Positions 35,789 through 51,272 of a DNA stretch of 64,000 nt are shown here, piece by piece (positions within the stretch are counted from its first letter, which is position 1; every line of letters starts with the position of its first letter). A program made the translations under genes and the position numbers. The stretch comes from Limobrevibacterium gyesilva (GTDB lineage Bacteria; Pseudomonadota; Alphaproteobacteria; Acetobacterales; Acetobacteraceae), in assembly GCF_025989185.1 (NCBI RefSeq), contig NZ_JAPDNT010000007.1:1-64000 (forward strand), given 5' to 3'. The notes beneath the pieces are model-generated. The model saw only the letters and a program-made list of their open reading frames with translations, was not told where the DNA came from and did no database searches.

Positions 35789-36757
35789 ATGAGATTCCAT
35801 CTCCGACAGCGGGCCAGTACCGTCCTGTTGCTGGTCGCCATCGCCTGCACCGGGGCGCCGCGGTCTCCCGTCGCAGCGCCGCCGCAGAAAGCGCCCGTTC
35901 CGCAGACCACCTTCCAGACGCCGGATGACGCCACACAGGCACTCGTCGACGCGCTCAAGGCCAACGATCCCGGGAAACTGCGCGCTGTGCTCGGACCCGG
36001 CAGCGAGCGGCTGGTCGGCTCGGGCGATCCAGTTGCCGATGCGGCGCAGCGGCAACGATTCCTCGCGGCCTATGCCGAGAAGCATGACCTCGAGACCGTC
36101 GGTGAGAACCGGAGGGTACTGCATGTGGGGCAGAATGACTGGCCCCTACCGATGCCCCTGGTCGCCGACGGAGGTCGCTGGCGGTTCGATTCGACCACAG
36201 GCGCCCAGGAGATTGTCAACCGCCGGATCGGTCGCAATGAACTGGCTGCCATTGGCGTGATGCTGGCCTATGTCCAAGCCCAGCGCGATTTCGCCGCCCG
36301 GGACCGACAGGCGGGTGGCCCGGGCGCGTATGCACAGCGCCTGTTCAGTTCGCCCGGCAAGCATGACGGCCTATACTGGCCTGCCGCGGCCGGAGAGCCC
36401 GACAGCCCGCTCGCCGAACTGATTCAGCGTGTCGCGAGCGAGGGATATCCGGGCGAGCCGTCGAAAGGCCCACCCAGGCCATACCAGGGATATCTCTTCC
36501 GCCTGCTGAAGGCGCAGGGTCCGAACGCGCCGGGCGGCGCTAAGGACTATGTCGTGGACGGGCGCATGACCAGCGGATTCGCGCTGGTCGCGTGGCCTGC
36601 AGTCTACGGCGCCTCGGGCATCACCACTTTCCTGGTCAACCAGGACGGGGTGGTGTTCCAGAAGGATCTCGGCCCCCGCACCGGGGCACTGGCCGGGGCG
36701 ATGACCCGGTTCGACCCCGACATCACCTGGGCGCGGGTGGACGTGGTGGAACACTAG
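35789..36757 (+). CDS. DUF2950 domain secreted protein
   Basis: A 322-residue exported protein starting 19 bp after DUF3300. MRFHLRQRASTVLLLVAIACTGAP is a signal peptide, possibly a lipoprotein (VAIAC). The domain contains FQTPDDATQALVDALKANDPG, then WRFDSTTGAQEIVNRRIGRNE, a LFRLLKAQGPNAPGGAKDYV segment, and a C-terminal STVLG-like GITTFLVNQDGVVFQKDLG. The family has no known reaction; together with DUF3300 it is usually a cell-envelope pair. Confidence 0.88.
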   Translation: MRFHLRQRASTVLLLVAIACTGAPRSPVAAPPQKAPVPQTTFQTPDDATQALVDALKANDPGKLRAVLGPGSERLVGSGDPVADAAQRQRFLAAYAEKHDLETVGENRRVLHVGQNDWPLPMPLVADGGRWRFDSTTGAQEIVNRRIGRNELAAIGVMLAYVQAQRDFAARDRQAGGPGAYAQRLFSSPGKHDGLYWPAAAGEPDSPLAELIQRVASEGYPGEPSKGPPRPYQGYLFRLLKAQGPNAPGGAKDYVVDGRMTSGFALVAWPAVYGASGITTFLVNQDGVVFQKDLGPRTGALAGAMTRFDPDITWARVDVVEH

Positions 36758-36840
36758 CCCTTTGTTTTCAGTGGCCTGCTGGCCCCTGCGTCCGCCGCAA
36801 GATGCGGCGAACTTCGGGGGCAGGACACTAGCGCCGCCCC

Positions 36841-36870
36841 TTGTTCGTTGTGTCCCGGGTCGTGTCTTAT
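36841..36870 (+). promoter_or_regulatory. Possible sigma70 promoter of tRNA-Leu
   Basis: TTGTTC (36841-36846) and TCTTAT (36865-36870) are separated by 18 bp and lie about 60 bp before the tRNA. The match to consensus is moderate; this is a guess by eye. Confidence 0.3.
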
Positions 36871-36933
36871 GGCATGGGCGTCTTGTGACCGATGGCCGGG
36901 TGCGCTAAGTCCCCGCGCTCACGGTCGCGGTTC

Positions 36934-37018
<85 letters not shown>

Positions 37019-37063
37019 CCCGGCCGTGCTATGCTGATGAATTTACTGAGGATCCTCCGACAG

Positions 37064-38392
37064 ATGCAGGTCACCGAGACGCTCTCCGACGGGCTCAAGC
37101 GCGCCTACACCGTGGTCGTGCCGGCCGCCGACATCGAGAGCCGGCGCAGCAAGCGGCTCGCCGAGATCGGCAAGACCGTCAACCTCCCGGGCTTCCGCCC
37201 CGGCAAGGTGCCGCTGCCGGTGGTGAAGCAGCGCTACGGCACCGCCGTCACCGCCGAGGTGCTGGAAGAGAGCGTCAACGACGCCACCCGCCAGGTGCTG
37301 AGCGATCGCGGCCTGCGCGCGGCCACCCAGCCGAAAGTGGATGTCGTCAGTCTGGAAGAGGCCAAGGACCTGGAGTTCAAGGTCGAGGTCGAGCTGCTGC
37401 CCGAGATCGCGATGCCGGATTTCGCCGCGATCGAGCTGACCCGTCTGAAAGCCGAACCCAGCGCCGAATCGGTGGACAAGGCGCTGTCCGAGATCGCCGC
37501 GCGCAACCGCGATCTGGTCGAGGTGGCGGAAACCCGCCCCGCCGCCAAGGGCGATGTCCTGACGGTCGACTTCGTCGGCAAGGTCGACGGGGTGCCGTTC
37601 CAGGGCGGCACCGGGACGGAAATGGATGTCGAGGTGGGCGGCGCCGGCTTCATCCCGGGCTTCACCGAGCAGCTGGAAGGCCTGGCCCCGGGCGAAAGCC
37701 GCACCATCGACGTGAGCTTCCCCGAGGAATACGGCGCCAAGGAGCTGGCCGGGAAGGCCGCGACGTTTGACATCACTGCCAAGAAGCTGAAGCAGCCGGT
37801 GGTGCCGGCGGTGGATGACGAGTTGGCCAAGAAGCTCGGCTTCGAGGGCATGGACCGGGTGCGCGACCTCATCACCCAGCAGATCCAGCGCGAATACGAC
37901 CAGCTGTCCCGCCTGCGCCTGAAGCGCCAGCTGCTGGACGCGCTCGCCGCCACCGCCGCCTTCCCGGCGCCCGAAGGCATGGTGCAGGCCGAGTTCAACC
38001 AGATCTGGCAGCGCATCGAGGCCGACAAGGCCGAGGGCAAGCTCGACGAGGAAGACAAGGCCAAGGACGAGGACACCCTGAAGGCCGAGTACCGCGCCAT
38101 CGCCGAACGCCGGGTCCGCCTGGGCCTGCTGCTGTCGGAGATCGGCCGGGTGAACGGCATCACCGTGGCCGCCGACGAGATGACCCGCGCCATGCGCGCC
38201 GAGGCCGGCCGCTATCCCGGCCAGGAAGCGCAGGTGATGGAGTTCTTCCGCAAGAACCCGCAGGCCGCCGAGACGCTGCGCGGCCCGATCTTCGAGGAGA
38301 AGGTGGTCGATTTCGTGCTGGAGCTGGCGAAGCTGACCGACAACGCGGTCACCCCCGAGGAGCTGGCCCGCGAGCCGGACGCGGCCGCCTGA
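37064..38392 (+). CDS. tig: Trigger factor, ribosome-associated prolyl isomerase chaperone
   Basis: A 442-residue chaperone binding nascent chains at the ribosomal exit tunnel. Its N-terminal ribosome-binding domain has the signature loop GFRPGKVP near residue 43. A central FKBP-like PPIase domain ([21 protein letters not shown]) starts near 160, and a helical C-terminal domain extends to 442. The ATG at 37064 follows GAGGA by about 12 nt; the upstream frame overlaps the tRNA. The order tig, clpP, clpX, lon is the standard proteobacterial quality-control block. Confidence 0.95.
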   Translation: MQVTETLSDGLKRAYTVVVPAADIESRRSKRLAEIGKTVNLPGFRPGKVPLPVVKQRYGTAVTAEVLEESVNDATRQVLSDRGLRAATQPKVDVVSLEEAKDLEFKVEVELLPEIAMPDFAAIELTRLKAEPSAESVDKALSEIAARNRDLVEVAETRPAAKGDVLTVDFVGKVDGVPFQGGTGTEMDVEVGGAGFIPGFTEQLEGLAPGESRTIDVSFPEEYGAKELAGKAATFDITAKKLKQPVVPAVDDELAKKLGFEGMDRVRDLITQQIQREYDQLSRLRLKRQLLDALAATAAFPAPEGMVQAEFNQIWQRIEADKAEGKLDEEDKAKDEDTLKAEYRAIAERRVRLGLLLSEIGRVNGITVAADEMTRAMRAEAGRYPGQEAQVMEFFRKNPQAAETLRGPIFEEKVVDFVLELAKLTDNAVTPEELAREPDAAA

Positions 38393-38549
38393 TACGCGCC
38401 TCCGGCGACGATCGACCCGGACAAACGACGGGGACCGCAGCCGCATGGCTGACAGCGGCCCCGCCGGCTCCTATTTACACGGAATTGACGTCACGCAATC
38501 CATTCTTCCGGCCCGCACAAGGCCGGGGAACCGCAGGGGTAGAGAGCAC

Positions 38550-39194
<645 letters not shown>

Positions 39195-39335
39195 ACGGCG
39201 AGCGGGCGTCTGGCGTCGGGCCGAGCGGCTGGACCGGGACCGGGCGGCCGCCGGCGCCTTGGGATCACGGCAGCATCCCGCGATTCAGCGGGAGCGACCC
39301 CTTGCGGGCATGTGGCTTGCATAAACATTTACCTT

Positions 39336-39354
39336 GGCAAAGCGGCGCTTTGCC
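39336..39354. terminator. Inverted repeat in the clpP-clpX gap
   Basis: GGCAAAGC and GCTTTGCC pair perfectly across a 3-nt loop. A short pyrimidine stretch follows, without a strong T tract. This may be a weak terminator for clpP or a regulatory hairpin ahead of clpX. The rest of the 250-bp gap contains no gene. Confidence 0.4.
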
Positions 39355-39444
39355 GGCCTTTCCCTTGCCGGTTCTTGTCCGCCTCCCTGAGCGGGGGCTA
39401 GACTTGCGGCGGTGTGTCCCCGGTAGTCCGGGACAGGAGTGCTC

Positions 39445-40701
39445 ATGAGCAAATCCGGCGACTCGAAGAACACCCTCTACTGCTCGTTCTGCGGCAAGTC
39501 GCAGCATGAAGTCCGGAAGCTGATTGCCGGACCGACCGTGTTCATCTGTGATGAATGCGTCGAATTGTGCATGGACATCATCCGCGAAGAGCACAAGACC
39601 CACCTGGTGAAGTCCCGCGACGGGGTGCCCACGCCCAAGGAGATCTGCAAGGTCCTCGATGACTACGTCATCGGCCAGGCCCATGCGAAGAAGGTCCTGA
39701 GCGTGGCGGTGCACAACCATTACAAGCGGTTGGCGCACGGGGCGAAGAACAACGACATCGAGATCGCGAAGTCCAATATCCTGCTCGTCGGCCCCACCGG
39801 CTCGGGCAAGACGTTGCTGGCGCAGACGCTGGCGCGCATCCTCGACGTGCCCTTCACCATGGCGGACGCCACCACCCTCACCGAGGCCGGCTATGTCGGC
39901 GAGGATGTGGAGAACATCATCCTGAAGCTGCTGCAGGCGGCCGACTACAATGTCGAGCGGGCGCAGCGCGGCATCGTCTATATCGACGAGGTCGACAAGA
40001 TCAGCCGCAAGTCCGACAACCCCTCGATCACCCGCGACGTGAGCGGCGAGGGGGTGCAGCAGGCCCTGCTGAAGATCATGGAAGGCACCGTCGCCTCGGT
40101 GCCGCCGCAGGGCGGGCGAAAGCATCCGCAGCAGGAATTCCTGCAGGTCGACACGACGAACATCCTGTTCATCTGCGGCGGCGCCTTCTCGGGGCTGGAG
40201 AAGATCATCGGCGCCCGCGGCAAGGGCTCGGGCATCGGCTACGGCGCCGAGGTCCGCAGCCCGGACGAGCGGCGCACCGGCGCAATCCTGCGCGAGGTGG
40301 AGCCGGAAGACCTGCTGCGCTTCGGCCTGATCCCCGAGTTCATCGGTCGCCTGCCGGTGGTCGCGACCCTTGAGGACCTGGACGAATCGGCCCTGGTCGA
40401 GATCCTGACCAAGCCGAAGAACGCCCTGGTCAAGCAGTACGGGCGCCTGTTCGAGATGGAAGGCGTCAAGCTGACCTTCACGGAAGATGCGCTGGGATCG
40501 GTGGCCACGCGCGCCATCGCCCGCAAGACCGGCGCGCGCGGTCTGCGGTCGATCATGGAAAGCATCCTGTTGTCCACCATGTTCGACCTGCCGGGCCTGG
40601 ACGGGGTCGAGGAAGTGGTGATCAACCGCGAAGTGGCCGAGGCCCGGTCCAATCCGCTGTTCCTCTACGGCAAGGAGCGGCGGGCCGAGACCAGCGCCTG
40701 A
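39445..40701 (+). CDS. clpX: ATP-dependent Clp protease unfoldase subunit
   Basis: A 418-residue AAA+ hexamer that unfolds substrates into ClpP. An N-terminal zinc finger has [11 protein letters not shown] and [10 protein letters not shown] (four Cys). Walker A is GPTGSGKT, Walker B YIDEVDKI, then [11 protein letters not shown] and the sensor-2 segment [10 protein letters not shown]. An IGF-type ClpP loop (GIGYGAE area) is present. The ATG at 39445 follows ACAGGAG; a GTG six bases upstream is the alternative. Confidence 0.97.
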   Translation: MSKSGDSKNTLYCSFCGKSQHEVRKLIAGPTVFICDECVELCMDIIREEHKTHLVKSRDGVPTPKEICKVLDDYVIGQAHAKKVLSVAVHNHYKRLAHGAKNNDIEIAKSNILLVGPTGSGKTLLAQTLARILDVPFTMADATTLTEAGYVGEDVENIILKLLQAADYNVERAQRGIVYIDEVDKISRKSDNPSITRDVSGEGVQQALLKIMEGTVASVPPQGGRKHPQQEFLQVDTTNILFICGGAFSGLEKIIGARGKGSGIGYGAEVRSPDERRTGAILREVEPEDLLRFGLIPEFIGRLPVVATLEDLDESALVEILTKPKNALVKQYGRLFEMEGVKLTFTEDALGSVATRAIARKTGARGLRSIMESILLSTMFDLPGLDGVEEVVINREVAEARSNPLFLYGKERRAETSA

Positions 40702-40708
40702 CACGGAT

Positions 40709-40739
40709 CTGCTCCCTGCAGTTGTCGTGCGGGGAGCAG
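40709..40739. terminator. Hairpin after clpX
   Basis: CTGCTCCC (40709-40716) and GGGAGCAG (40732-40739) form an 8-bp stem with a 15-nt loop, eight bases after the clpX stop. There is no T tract, so termination strength is uncertain; it may be an mRNA-stabilising hairpin. Confidence 0.4.
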
Positions 40740-40780
40740 GCCGGCGCCGCCCCCGGTCGGCGCCACGTGGATGTCAAGAT

Positions 40781-40809
40781 CTTGTGGCACGGTCGGGGTG
40801 TGCCGATAT
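40781..40809 (+). promoter_or_regulatory. Possible heat-shock (sigma32-type) promoter of lon
   Basis: CTTGTGG (40781-40787) and CCGATAT (40803-40809), 15 bp apart, resemble the CTTGAAA / CCCCAT-type sigma32 elements, about 120 bp before lon. The match is partial, so confidence is low. Confidence 0.25.
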
Positions 40810-40930
40810 CCGGATCAATCATCCAGGTGCCATAGTTATCTGCAGTGGGTCACTATTCGTCCTGGGGGATGCGGTCCGTGCCTGAAATCGGGGCGGGTCG
40901 TATGCCGACTGTCCTGTAGGAGGTCATTCT

Positions 40931-43474
<2,544 letters not shown>

Positions 43475-43500
43475 CCGGCTGATCGTAGTACGACTGCCTT

Positions 43501-43537
43501 TGGCCCGCCGGACACCGTCCGGCGGGCCATGTTTTTC
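43501..43537 (+). terminator. Rho-independent terminator of lon
   Basis: A perfect 13-bp stem (43501-43513 with 43517-43529) and a 3-nt loop are followed by a TGTTTTT tract. It sits 27 bp after the lon stop and is a strong terminator by eye. Confidence 0.9.
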
Positions 43538-43588
43538 GAGAATCGTGGCAAAATGCTACGAAAACTGCGGATTTTCCGAGTCGCTTCG

Positions 43589-43616
43589 TTGACGCGCCCG
43601 AAAACCGCCCTCTAGT
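43589..43616 (+). promoter_or_regulatory. Probable promoter of the HU gene
   Basis: TTGACG (43589-43594) lies 16 bp before TCTAGT (43611-43616), about 80 bp ahead of the HU start. The -35 is good and the -10 moderate. It stands after the lon terminator, where a separate promoter is needed. Confidence 0.45.
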
Positions 43617-43697
43617 GTCGGGCGCATCGGGCAGCGGCGAATCGACATCGCCGCAACGGAAGACTTATGTTTTGGACAGGATCAGGGGGCTTCAATC

Positions 43698-43970
43698 GTG
43701 AACAAAATGGATCTCATCGCCGCCGTCGCGGACTCGACGGATCTTCCGAAGGCCAAGGCGGCCGAGGTGGTGGATGCCGTTTTCGGCGCCATCGAAGGGG
43801 CGTTGAAGAACAAGGATGAAGTTCGCCTGGTCGGCTTCGGCTCGTTTGCCACGGCAACGCGCAAGGCCGCCAAGGGCCGCAATCCCCGCACCGGCGAGGA
43901 GATCAAGATCCCGGCCTCCACCTCGGTGCGCTTCAAGGCCGGCAAGGCCCTGAAAGATGCGGTGAACTGA
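43698..43970 (+). CDS. hupB: HU-family DNA-binding protein
   Basis: A 90-residue histone-like protein that bends and compacts DNA as a dimer. MNKMDLIAAVADSTDLPKAK opens the dimerisation part, and RNPRTGEEIKIPASTSVRFKAG is the HU arm with the conserved Pro and basic residues. The GTG start at 43698 follows a CAGGGGGC ribosome site. The position directly after lon is conserved in many proteobacteria. The gene is bounded by terminators on both sides and forms its own unit. Confidence 0.96.
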   Translation: MNKMDLIAAVADSTDLPKAKAAEVVDAVFGAIEGALKNKDEVRLVGFGSFATATRKAAKGRNPRTGEEIKIPASTSVRFKAGKALKDAVN

Positions 43971-44008
43971 TCCGTCCCGCACGCAAGGACCGCCGATATC
44001 GGATATCA

Positions 44009-44037
44009 GGGGCCGCCCGTGCAGGGCGGCCCTTTGC
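44009..44037 (+). terminator. Rho-independent terminator of the HU gene
   Basis: GGGCCGCCC (44010-44018) pairs with GGGCGGCCC (44024-44032) across a 5-nt loop, and TTT follows. It is 40 bp after the HU stop. Confidence 0.8.
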
Positions 44038-44074
44038 GTTGGCACCGGATTTTTCGTAAATCCCCCGCGACGGC

Positions 44075-44146
44075 GGGCGGTTAGCTCAGCGGTAGAGCGT
44101 CTCGTTTACACCGAGAGGGTCGGCGGTTCGAACCCGTCACCGCCCA
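44075..44146 (+). tRNA. tRNA-Val (anticodon TAC)
   Basis: A 72-nt tRNA. The acceptor stem is GGGCGGT with ACCGCCC; the D-arm TAGCTCAGCGGTAGAGC is typical. The anticodon stem TCTCG/CGAGA holds loop TTTACAC, giving TAC. The T-arm has GGTTCGAAC. CCA is not encoded. Confidence 0.95.
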
Positions 44147-44259
44147 TTCGTCGCAGGGCCGGGAAGCGTGTGCCCCGGCCATCTTCTTCCCCGGCATCTT
44201 TCTTCACGCACCGGCTTGACGCCGGTATCGCACCGCTCTACACGCTGCGCCCTGCCGAT

Positions 44260-44336
<77 letters not shown>

Positions 44337-44478
44337 GCATCGGGTCAGTAAATCCCCTACCTTGAAATCGGCACTTTTCCCTCCATGCCCCCTATGGCAG
44401 AGGGTAAGCGTTGGGGCTAATGTCCGGCCGCGCTGCGGTGCGGTATGATCGTCCCCGGCGGTTGGAAAGGATGAGCGG

Positions 44479-44844
44479 ATGGCCCCTGTGCTCGCGAACT
44501 ATTTTCCCATTCTGGTCTTCGTCGCGATCGCCGCGGTGATCGCCGTGGCCATGGTGGGCGGATCGCTGATTGCCGCGCGCCAGAAGCCGTATGCGGAGAA
44601 GCTGTCGGCCTACGAATGCGGCTTCGACGCTTTCGACGACGCGCGCCGCCGGTTCGACGTCCGGTTCTACCTCGTGGCCATCCTGTTCATCATCTTCGAC
44701 CTGGAAGTGGCCTTCCTGTTCCCCTGGGCGGTGAGTCTGTCGGATATCGGCGTGTTCGGCTTCCTGTCGATGATGGGCTTCCTTGCAGTGCTGACGGTCG
44801 GGTTCATCTACGAGTGGTGCAAAGGCGCCCTGGATTGGGAGTAG
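44479..44844 (+). CDS. nuoA: NADH-quinone oxidoreductase subunit A
   Basis: A 121-residue membrane subunit of respiratory complex I with three helices. It carries [20 protein letters not shown], the signature loop that lines the quinone channel, and [13 protein letters not shown]. It is the first of 14 contiguous complex I genes; nuoB starts 5 bp after its stop. A GGAAAGGATGAG ribosome site precedes the ATG. Confidence 0.96.
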   Translation: MAPVLANYFPILVFVAIAAVIAVAMVGGSLIAARQKPYAEKLSAYECGFDAFDDARRRFDVRFYLVAILFIIFDLEVAFLFPWAVSLSDIGVFGFLSMMGFLAVLTVGFIYEWCKGALDWE

Positions 44845-44849
44845 GCGGC

Positions 44850-45413
44850 ATGAGCGATGCCACGAGCGATATCCCCCTGGCCTGGAACAAGGACGCGCTG
44901 GCCCCCGGGGCGGCGCAGGATGCGGTGATCAAGGGCATCACCGGCGAGATCGACAACAAGGGCTTCGTGGTCGCCCAGCTCGACAAGCTGGTGAACTGGG
45001 CCCGCACCGGCAGCCTGTGGCCGATGACCTTCGGCCTGGCCTGCTGCGCCGTGGAGATGATCCACGCCTACATGCCCCGCTACGACCTCGACCGTCTGGG
45101 CATCATCCCGCGCGCGAGCCCGCGCCAGAGTGACGTGATGATCGTCGCCGGCACGCTGACCAACAAGATGGCCCCGGCCCTGCGCAAGGTCTACGACCAG
45201 ATGCCAGAGCCGCGCTGGGTAATCAGCATGGGCAGCTGCGCCAATGGCGGCGGCTACTACCATTATTCGTATTCGGTGGTACGCGGCTGCGACCGCGTGG
45301 TGCCGGTGGATGTGTATGTCCCCGGCTGTCCGCCGACGGCCGAGGCGCTGGTGTACGGAATCATGCAGCTGCAGAAGAAGATCCGCCGCACGGGGACCAT
45401 CCTCCGTGGCTGA
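44850..45413 (+). CDS. nuoB: NADH-quinone oxidoreductase subunit B
   Basis: A 187-residue peripheral-arm subunit that holds the terminal 4Fe-4S cluster N2 beside the quinone site. The ligands are visible in [20 protein letters not shown] and [11 protein letters not shown] (four Cys). The ATG at 44850 follows the nuoA stop by 5 bp with GTAGGCGG; the frame upstream is a shadow of nuoA. Confidence 0.97.
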   Translation: MSDATSDIPLAWNKDALAPGAAQDAVIKGITGEIDNKGFVVAQLDKLVNWARTGSLWPMTFGLACCAVEMIHAYMPRYDLDRLGIIPRASPRQSDVMIVAGTLTNKMAPALRKVYDQMPEPRWVISMGSCANGGGYYHYSYSVVRGCDRVVPVDVYVPGCPPTAEALVYGIMQLQKKIRRTGTILRG

Positions 45414-46047
45414 GCAGGTGGGGACCGAAGCCAATGCGGCGCCGGCCGGCCCGCTGGATGCGCTGGCCGTGGCGATTCGCACCCTGCCCGGGGTGACGGA
45501 TGTCGCGATCGAGAAGGGCGAGCTGGTGGCGCAGGCAGGCCGCGACGGTCTGGTGGCGCTGATGACCACGCTGCGCGACGATCCGCGCTTCGCCTTCGAG
45601 CAGGTGATGGACATCTGCGGTGTGGACTGGCCGGAGCGCGCCGAGCGATTCGACGTGGTCTACAACCTGCTGTCGGTGTCGCTGAACCAGCGCGCCCGCG
45701 TGATCCTGCACACTGACGAAGCGGCGGCAGTGCCCTCCGTTTGCGGCGTCTGGCCGGTGGCGACCTGGTGGGAGCGCGAGGCCTGGGACCTGTACGGCAT
45801 CATCTTCTCCGGCCAGCCCGACCTGCGCCGCATCCTGACCGATTACGGCTTCGACGGGCATCCGCTGCGCAAGGACTTTCCGCTCACCGGCTATGTCGAG
45901 GTCCGCTACGACGAGGACCGCAAGCAGGTGGTCTACGAGCCGGTGAAGCTCACCCAGGATTTCCGCAGTTTCGACTTCCTGTCCCCGTGGGAGGCGATGA
46001 CCTCGCTGCCTGGCGACGAGAAGGCGCACAAGGGCGAGGCGTCATGA
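45406..46047 (+). CDS. nuoC: NADH-quinone oxidoreductase subunit C
   Basis: A 213-residue peripheral-arm subunit. The 30-kDa domain shows [20 protein letters not shown], then [19 protein letters not shown], both family hallmarks. It starts at GTG 45406, overlapping the nuoB stop by 8 bp; an earlier in-frame ATG would overlap nuoB by far too much. It is a separate gene and not fused to nuoD as in enterics. Confidence 0.95.
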   Translation: MAEQVGTEANAAPAGPLDALAVAIRTLPGVTDVAIEKGELVAQAGRDGLVALMTTLRDDPRFAFEQVMDICGVDWPERAERFDVVYNLLSVSLNQRARVILHTDEAAAVPSVCGVWPVATWWEREAWDLYGIIFSGQPDLRRILTDYGFDGHPLRKDFPLTGYVEVRYDEDRKQVVYEPVKLTQDFRSFDFLSPWEAMTSLPGDEKAHKGEAS

Positions 46048-47243
46048 GCGAGGCCGCAACCACGAAGAAGACGGTCGAGATCGACAGCCACTCGCTGAAT
46101 TTCGGCCCGCAGCACCCCGCCGCGCACGGCGTGCTGCGCCTGATCCTGGACATGGATGGCGAGGTGGTGGAGCGCGCCGATCCGCATATCGGCCTGCTGC
46201 ATCGCGGCACCGAGAAGCTGATCGAGTACAAGACGTACATCCAGGCGGTGCCGTATTTCGACCGGCTCGACTACGTCAGCCCGATGAGCCAGGAGCATGC
46301 CTTCGCGCTGGCCACCGAGAAGCTGCTGGGCATCGAGGTGCCGGAGCGCGGCAAGTGGATCCGCACGCTGTTCAGCGAGATCACCCGGGTGCTGAACCAC
46401 CTGCTGAACGTGACCACCTACGCGCTCGATGTCGGCGCCATCACGCCCAGCCTGTGGGGCTTCGAAGAGCGCGAGAAGCTGATGGAGTTCCATGAGGCCG
46501 CCTCCGGCGCGCGCCTGCATGCGAACTACTTCCGCCCCGGCGGCGTCGCGAAGGACCTGCCGGCGGGCCTCGAAGACAAGATCGCCGCCTGGGCCGAGAC
46601 GTTTCCGAAATTCATCGACGATCTGGACGTGCTGCTGACGGAAAACCGGATCTGGAAGCAGCGTCTGGTCGACATCGGCGTCATGACCGCGGAAGAGGCG
46701 CTGGCCTGGGGCTTCAGCGGCCCGTGCCTGCGTGCCTCCGGCGTGCCGTGGGACCTGCGCAAATCGCAGCCCTATGAGATGTACGACCGGGTCGACTTCA
46801 AAGTGGCGGTGGGCCGCAACGGCGATTGCTACGACCGCTATCTGATGCGCATCGCGGAGATGCGCGAGAGCGTCAGCATCATCAAGCAGTGCCTGGCGGC
46901 GATGAAGCCCGGCCCGGTGAAGGTGCAGGACCGCAAGTTCACGCCCCCCACGCGCGCGGAGATGAAGCGCTCGATGGAGGCGCTGATCCACCACTTCAAG
47001 CTGTACACCGAAGGCTTCCACGTGCCGGCCGGCGCCACCTACACGGCGGTCGAAGCGCCGAAGGGCGAGTTCGGCGTGTACCTGGTGGCAGACGGCAGCA
47101 ACCGTCCCTATCGCTGCAAGATCCGCGCGACCGGGTTCGCGCATCTGCAGGCGATCGAGACGATGGCGAAACGGCACATGCTGGCCGATGCGGTGGCGAT
47201 CATCGGGTCGCTCGACATCGTGTTCGGCGAGATCGACAGGTAG
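46044..47243 (+). CDS. nuoD: NADH-quinone oxidoreductase subunit D
   Basis: A 399-residue 49-kDa subunit lining the quinone pocket. [15 protein letters not shown] holds the conserved His, [15 protein letters not shown] follows, and [15 protein letters not shown] lies mid-way. The C-terminus DIVFGEIDR is typical. ATG 46044 overlaps the nuoC stop by 4 bp. Confidence 0.97.
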   Translation: MSEAATTKKTVEIDSHSLNFGPQHPAAHGVLRLILDMDGEVVERADPHIGLLHRGTEKLIEYKTYIQAVPYFDRLDYVSPMSQEHAFALATEKLLGIEVPERGKWIRTLFSEITRVLNHLLNVTTYALDVGAITPSLWGFEEREKLMEFHEAASGARLHANYFRPGGVAKDLPAGLEDKIAAWAETFPKFIDDLDVLLTENRIWKQRLVDIGVMTAEEALAWGFSGPCLRASGVPWDLRKSQPYEMYDRVDFKVAVGRNGDCYDRYLMRIAEMRESVSIIKQCLAAMKPGPVKVQDRKFTPPTRAEMKRSMEALIHHFKLYTEGFHVPAGATYTAVEAPKGEFGVYLVADGSNRPYRCKIRATGFAHLQAIETMAKRHMLADAVAIIGSLDIVFGEIDR

Positions 47244-47870
47244 ATGATGGCCGACAGCACCCAGCCCGCCAGCTTCGCGTTCGACACCGAAAGCAACGCG
47301 AAGATCCCGACCATCCTGGCCAAGTATCCGCCCGGCAAGCAGGCCAGCGCGGTGCTGCCGCTGCTCGATCTGGCGCAGCGCCAGATGGGCCGCACCACCG
47401 GCAGCGCCTGGGTGCCCCGCGTGGCGATGGACGAGGTCGCGCGCGTGCTGGGCATGGCGCCGATCCGCGTCTATGAGGTCGCGACCTTCTACCTGATGTT
47501 CAACACCGAGCCGGTGGGCAAGTACCACCTGCAACTCTGCACCACCACGCCGTGCTGGCTGCGCGGGTCGGACGATGTGGTGCAGGCCTGCCGCAAGGTG
47601 ACGGGCATCAAGGGCTGGAAGGAAACCAGTGCCGACGGGCTGTTCACCATGTCCGAGGTGGAATGCGTGGGGGCCTGCGTGAACGCGCCGATCCTGCAGG
47701 TGAACGACGATTTCTATGAGGACATGGACGCCGCCAGCACCGAGAAGCTGCTGGAAGCGCTGAAGCGCGGCGAGGTGCCTCCGCCCGGTTCGGTGAAGGG
47801 ACGCCAGACCTCGGCGCCCGAAGGCGGGCCGATCACGCTGACCACCCTGACCTTCAATCCGGCGGAGTGA
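47244..47870 (+). CDS. nuoE: NADH-quinone oxidoreductase subunit E
   Basis: A 208-residue thioredoxin-fold subunit with the 2Fe-2S cluster N1a. Ligands are in [13 protein letters not shown] and [12 protein letters not shown]. Start at either of two consecutive ATGs directly after the nuoD stop. The C-terminal 40 residues are Pro/Thr-rich, as in other alphaproteobacteria. Confidence 0.96.
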   Translation: MMADSTQPASFAFDTESNAKIPTILAKYPPGKQASAVLPLLDLAQRQMGRTTGSAWVPRVAMDEVARVLGMAPIRVYEVATFYLMFNTEPVGKYHLQLCTTTPCWLRGSDDVVQACRKVTGIKGWKETSADGLFTMSEVECVGACVNAPILQVNDDFYEDMDAASTEKLLEALKRGEVPPPGSVKGRQTSAPEGGPITLTTLTFNPAE

Positions 47871-47874
47871 CCCG

Positions 47875-49203
<1,329 letters not shown>

Positions 49204-49207
49204 TCCG

Positions 49208-51268
49208 ATGGTGAAAGTCACAGTCGACGGCATCGAGGTCGAGGTTCCCGCCGGCAGCAACGTGCTGCAGGCCTGCGAGGCCGCCGGCAAGGAGATTCCG
49301 CGCTTCTGCTATCACGAGCGCCTGTCGGTCGCCGGCAATTGCCGCATGTGCCTGGTTGAGATCGAGAAGGCGCCGCCGAAGCCCTTTGCCTCCTGCGCCT
49401 ATCCCGTGAACGACGGCATGGTCGTGCACACCGACAGCCCGATGGTGCGCAAGGCGCGCCGTGGCGTGATGGAATTCCTGCTGATCAACCACCCGCTCGA
49501 CTGCCCGATCTGCGACCAGGGCGGCGAGTGCGACCTGCAGGACCAGGCGGTGGCGTATGGCACCGACCGCTCGCGCTACGAAGAGAACAAGCGCGCGGTG
49601 AAGGACAAGAATCTCGGCCCGCTGGTGAAGACCGTGATGACGCGCTGCATCCACTGCACGCGCTGCATCCGCTTCTCCACCGAGGTCGCCGGCGTGCCTG
49701 AACTGGGCGCCACCGCGCGCGGCGAGAGCATGGAAGTCGGCACCTATGTCGAGAAGGCGCTGACCTCCGAGCTGTCCGGCAACCTCATCGACATCTGCCC
49801 GGTCGGCGCGCTGACCTCCAAGCCGTACGCCTTCGTGGCGCGGCCGTGGGAGCTGAAGAAGACCGACAGCGTCGACGTGCTGGATGCGGTGGGCGCCAAC
49901 ATCCGCGTCGATGCGCGCGGCCCGGAAGTGCTGCGCATCCTGCCGCGCCTGAACGAGGACGTGAACGAGGAGTGGCTGGCCGACAAGTCGCGCTTCTCCG
50001 TCGATGGCCTGAAGCGCCGGCGGCTGGACAGCTGCTGGGTGAAGCGCGACGGCAAGCTGCGCAAGGCAAGCTGGCAGGAAGCCTTCGAGGCGATCGCGGC
50101 GAAGCTCGCCGGCCTCTCCGGCGATCGGGTCGGTGCGGTCGCCGGCAACCTCGCCGATGCCGAAAGCATGGTCGCGCTGAAGGACCTGATGGCCGCGCTC
50201 GGCTCGGCCAATCTCGACTGCCGGCAGGACGGTGCCGCGCTCGATGCATCGTGCCGCGATTTCTACAACTTCAACACCTCCATCGCCGGCATCGAGGAGG
50301 CGGACGCGCTGCTGATCGTCGGCAGCAACCCGCGCCGGGAAGCGCCGCTGATCAATGCGCGGATTCGCAAGCGTGTCCTTGCCGGCCCGTTCCCGGTGGC
50401 CGGCATCGGCCCCGAAGCCGACCTGACCTACGGCGTGGACTGGCTGGGCAACGCACCGGCGGTGCTGGCGTCGCTGCTCGACGGCACGCATCCGTTCGCG
50501 GCGACGCTGAAGGCGGCGAACAAGCCGATGATCATCGTGGGGCAGGGCGCACTGGCGCGCCCCGACGGCGCGGCGGTGCTGGCCGCGTGCTGGAAGCTCG
50601 CCGCCCAGACCGGGATGCTTGGTGCCGAGTGGCACGGCTTCAACGTGCTGCACACCGCGGCATCGCGCGTCGGCGCGCTCGATCTCGGCTTCGTGCCGGG
50701 GAGCAAGGGCAAGGGCCTCGACGCCATGCTCGGCGGCGGCGTCGATCTGCTGTGGCTGCTGGGCGCGGACGAGTTCGACACCGCGCGCATCGGCGCCGGC
50801 ACCTTCGTCGTCTACCAGGGCCATCACGGCGACCGCGGCGCCGCCCGCGCCGACGTGATCCTGCCGGGTGCGGCGTACACCGAAAAGAACGGCACCTACG
50901 TGAACACCGAGGGCCGGGTGCAGCGCGGCCAGCTCGCCGTGTATCCGCCCGGCGAGGCGCGCGAGGACTGGAAGATCCTGCGCGCCTTCAGCGGCTTCAT
51001 CGACAAGCCGCTGCCCTACGACAACCTCACCGCCATCCGCGCCCGGCTGGAGCAGGCGAACCCGGTGTTCGCCCGCACCAACGTGCTGCCGCGCTTCGGC
51101 TGCAGCGACACCGCCGGCCCCGCCGGCGAGCCGACCGCGCTGAGCGGCGCGCCGTTCCGCCCGTTCATCGAGAACTACTACCAGACCGACCCGATCAGCC
51201 GCGCGAGCCCGACCATGGCCGAATGCACCGAGACCTACATGCCGACCCTGCGGCAGGCGGCGGAGTAG
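49208..51268 (+). CDS. nuoG: NADH-quinone oxidoreductase subunit G
   Basis: A 686-residue iron-sulfur subunit. The N-terminal 2Fe-2S region has [19 protein letters not shown], then [18 protein letters not shown] (4Fe-4S) and [14 protein letters not shown] with [10 protein letters not shown] molybdopterin-oxidoreductase-like domain follows from about 220, catalytically silent as in other complex I. The ATG at 49208 is four bp after the nuoF stop. Confidence 0.96.
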   Translation: MVKVTVDGIEVEVPAGSNVLQACEAAGKEIPRFCYHERLSVAGNCRMCLVEIEKAPPKPFASCAYPVNDGMVVHTDSPMVRKARRGVMEFLLINHPLDCPICDQGGECDLQDQAVAYGTDRSRYEENKRAVKDKNLGPLVKTVMTRCIHCTRCIRFSTEVAGVPELGATARGESMEVGTYVEKALTSELSGNLIDICPVGALTSKPYAFVARPWELKKTDSVDVLDAVGANIRVDARGPEVLRILPRLNEDVNEEWLADKSRFSVDGLKRRRLDSCWVKRDGKLRKASWQEAFEAIAAKLAGLSGDRVGAVAGNLADAESMVALKDLMAALGSANLDCRQDGAALDASCRDFYNFNTSIAGIEEADALLIVGSNPRREAPLINARIRKRVLAGPFPVAGIGPEADLTYGVDWLGNAPAVLASLLDGTHPFAATLKAANKPMIIVGQGALARPDGAAVLAACWKLAAQTGMLGAEWHGFNVLHTAASRVGALDLGFVPGSKGKGLDAMLGGGVDLLWLLGADEFDTARIGAGTFVVYQGHHGDRGAARADVILPGAAYTEKNGTYVNTEGRVQRGQLAVYPPGEAREDWKILRAFSGFIDKPLPYDNLTAIRARLEQANPVFARTNVLPRFGCSDTAGPAGEPTALSGAPFRPFIENYYQTDPISRASPTMAECTETYMPTLRQAAE

Positions 51269-51272
51269 GGCG

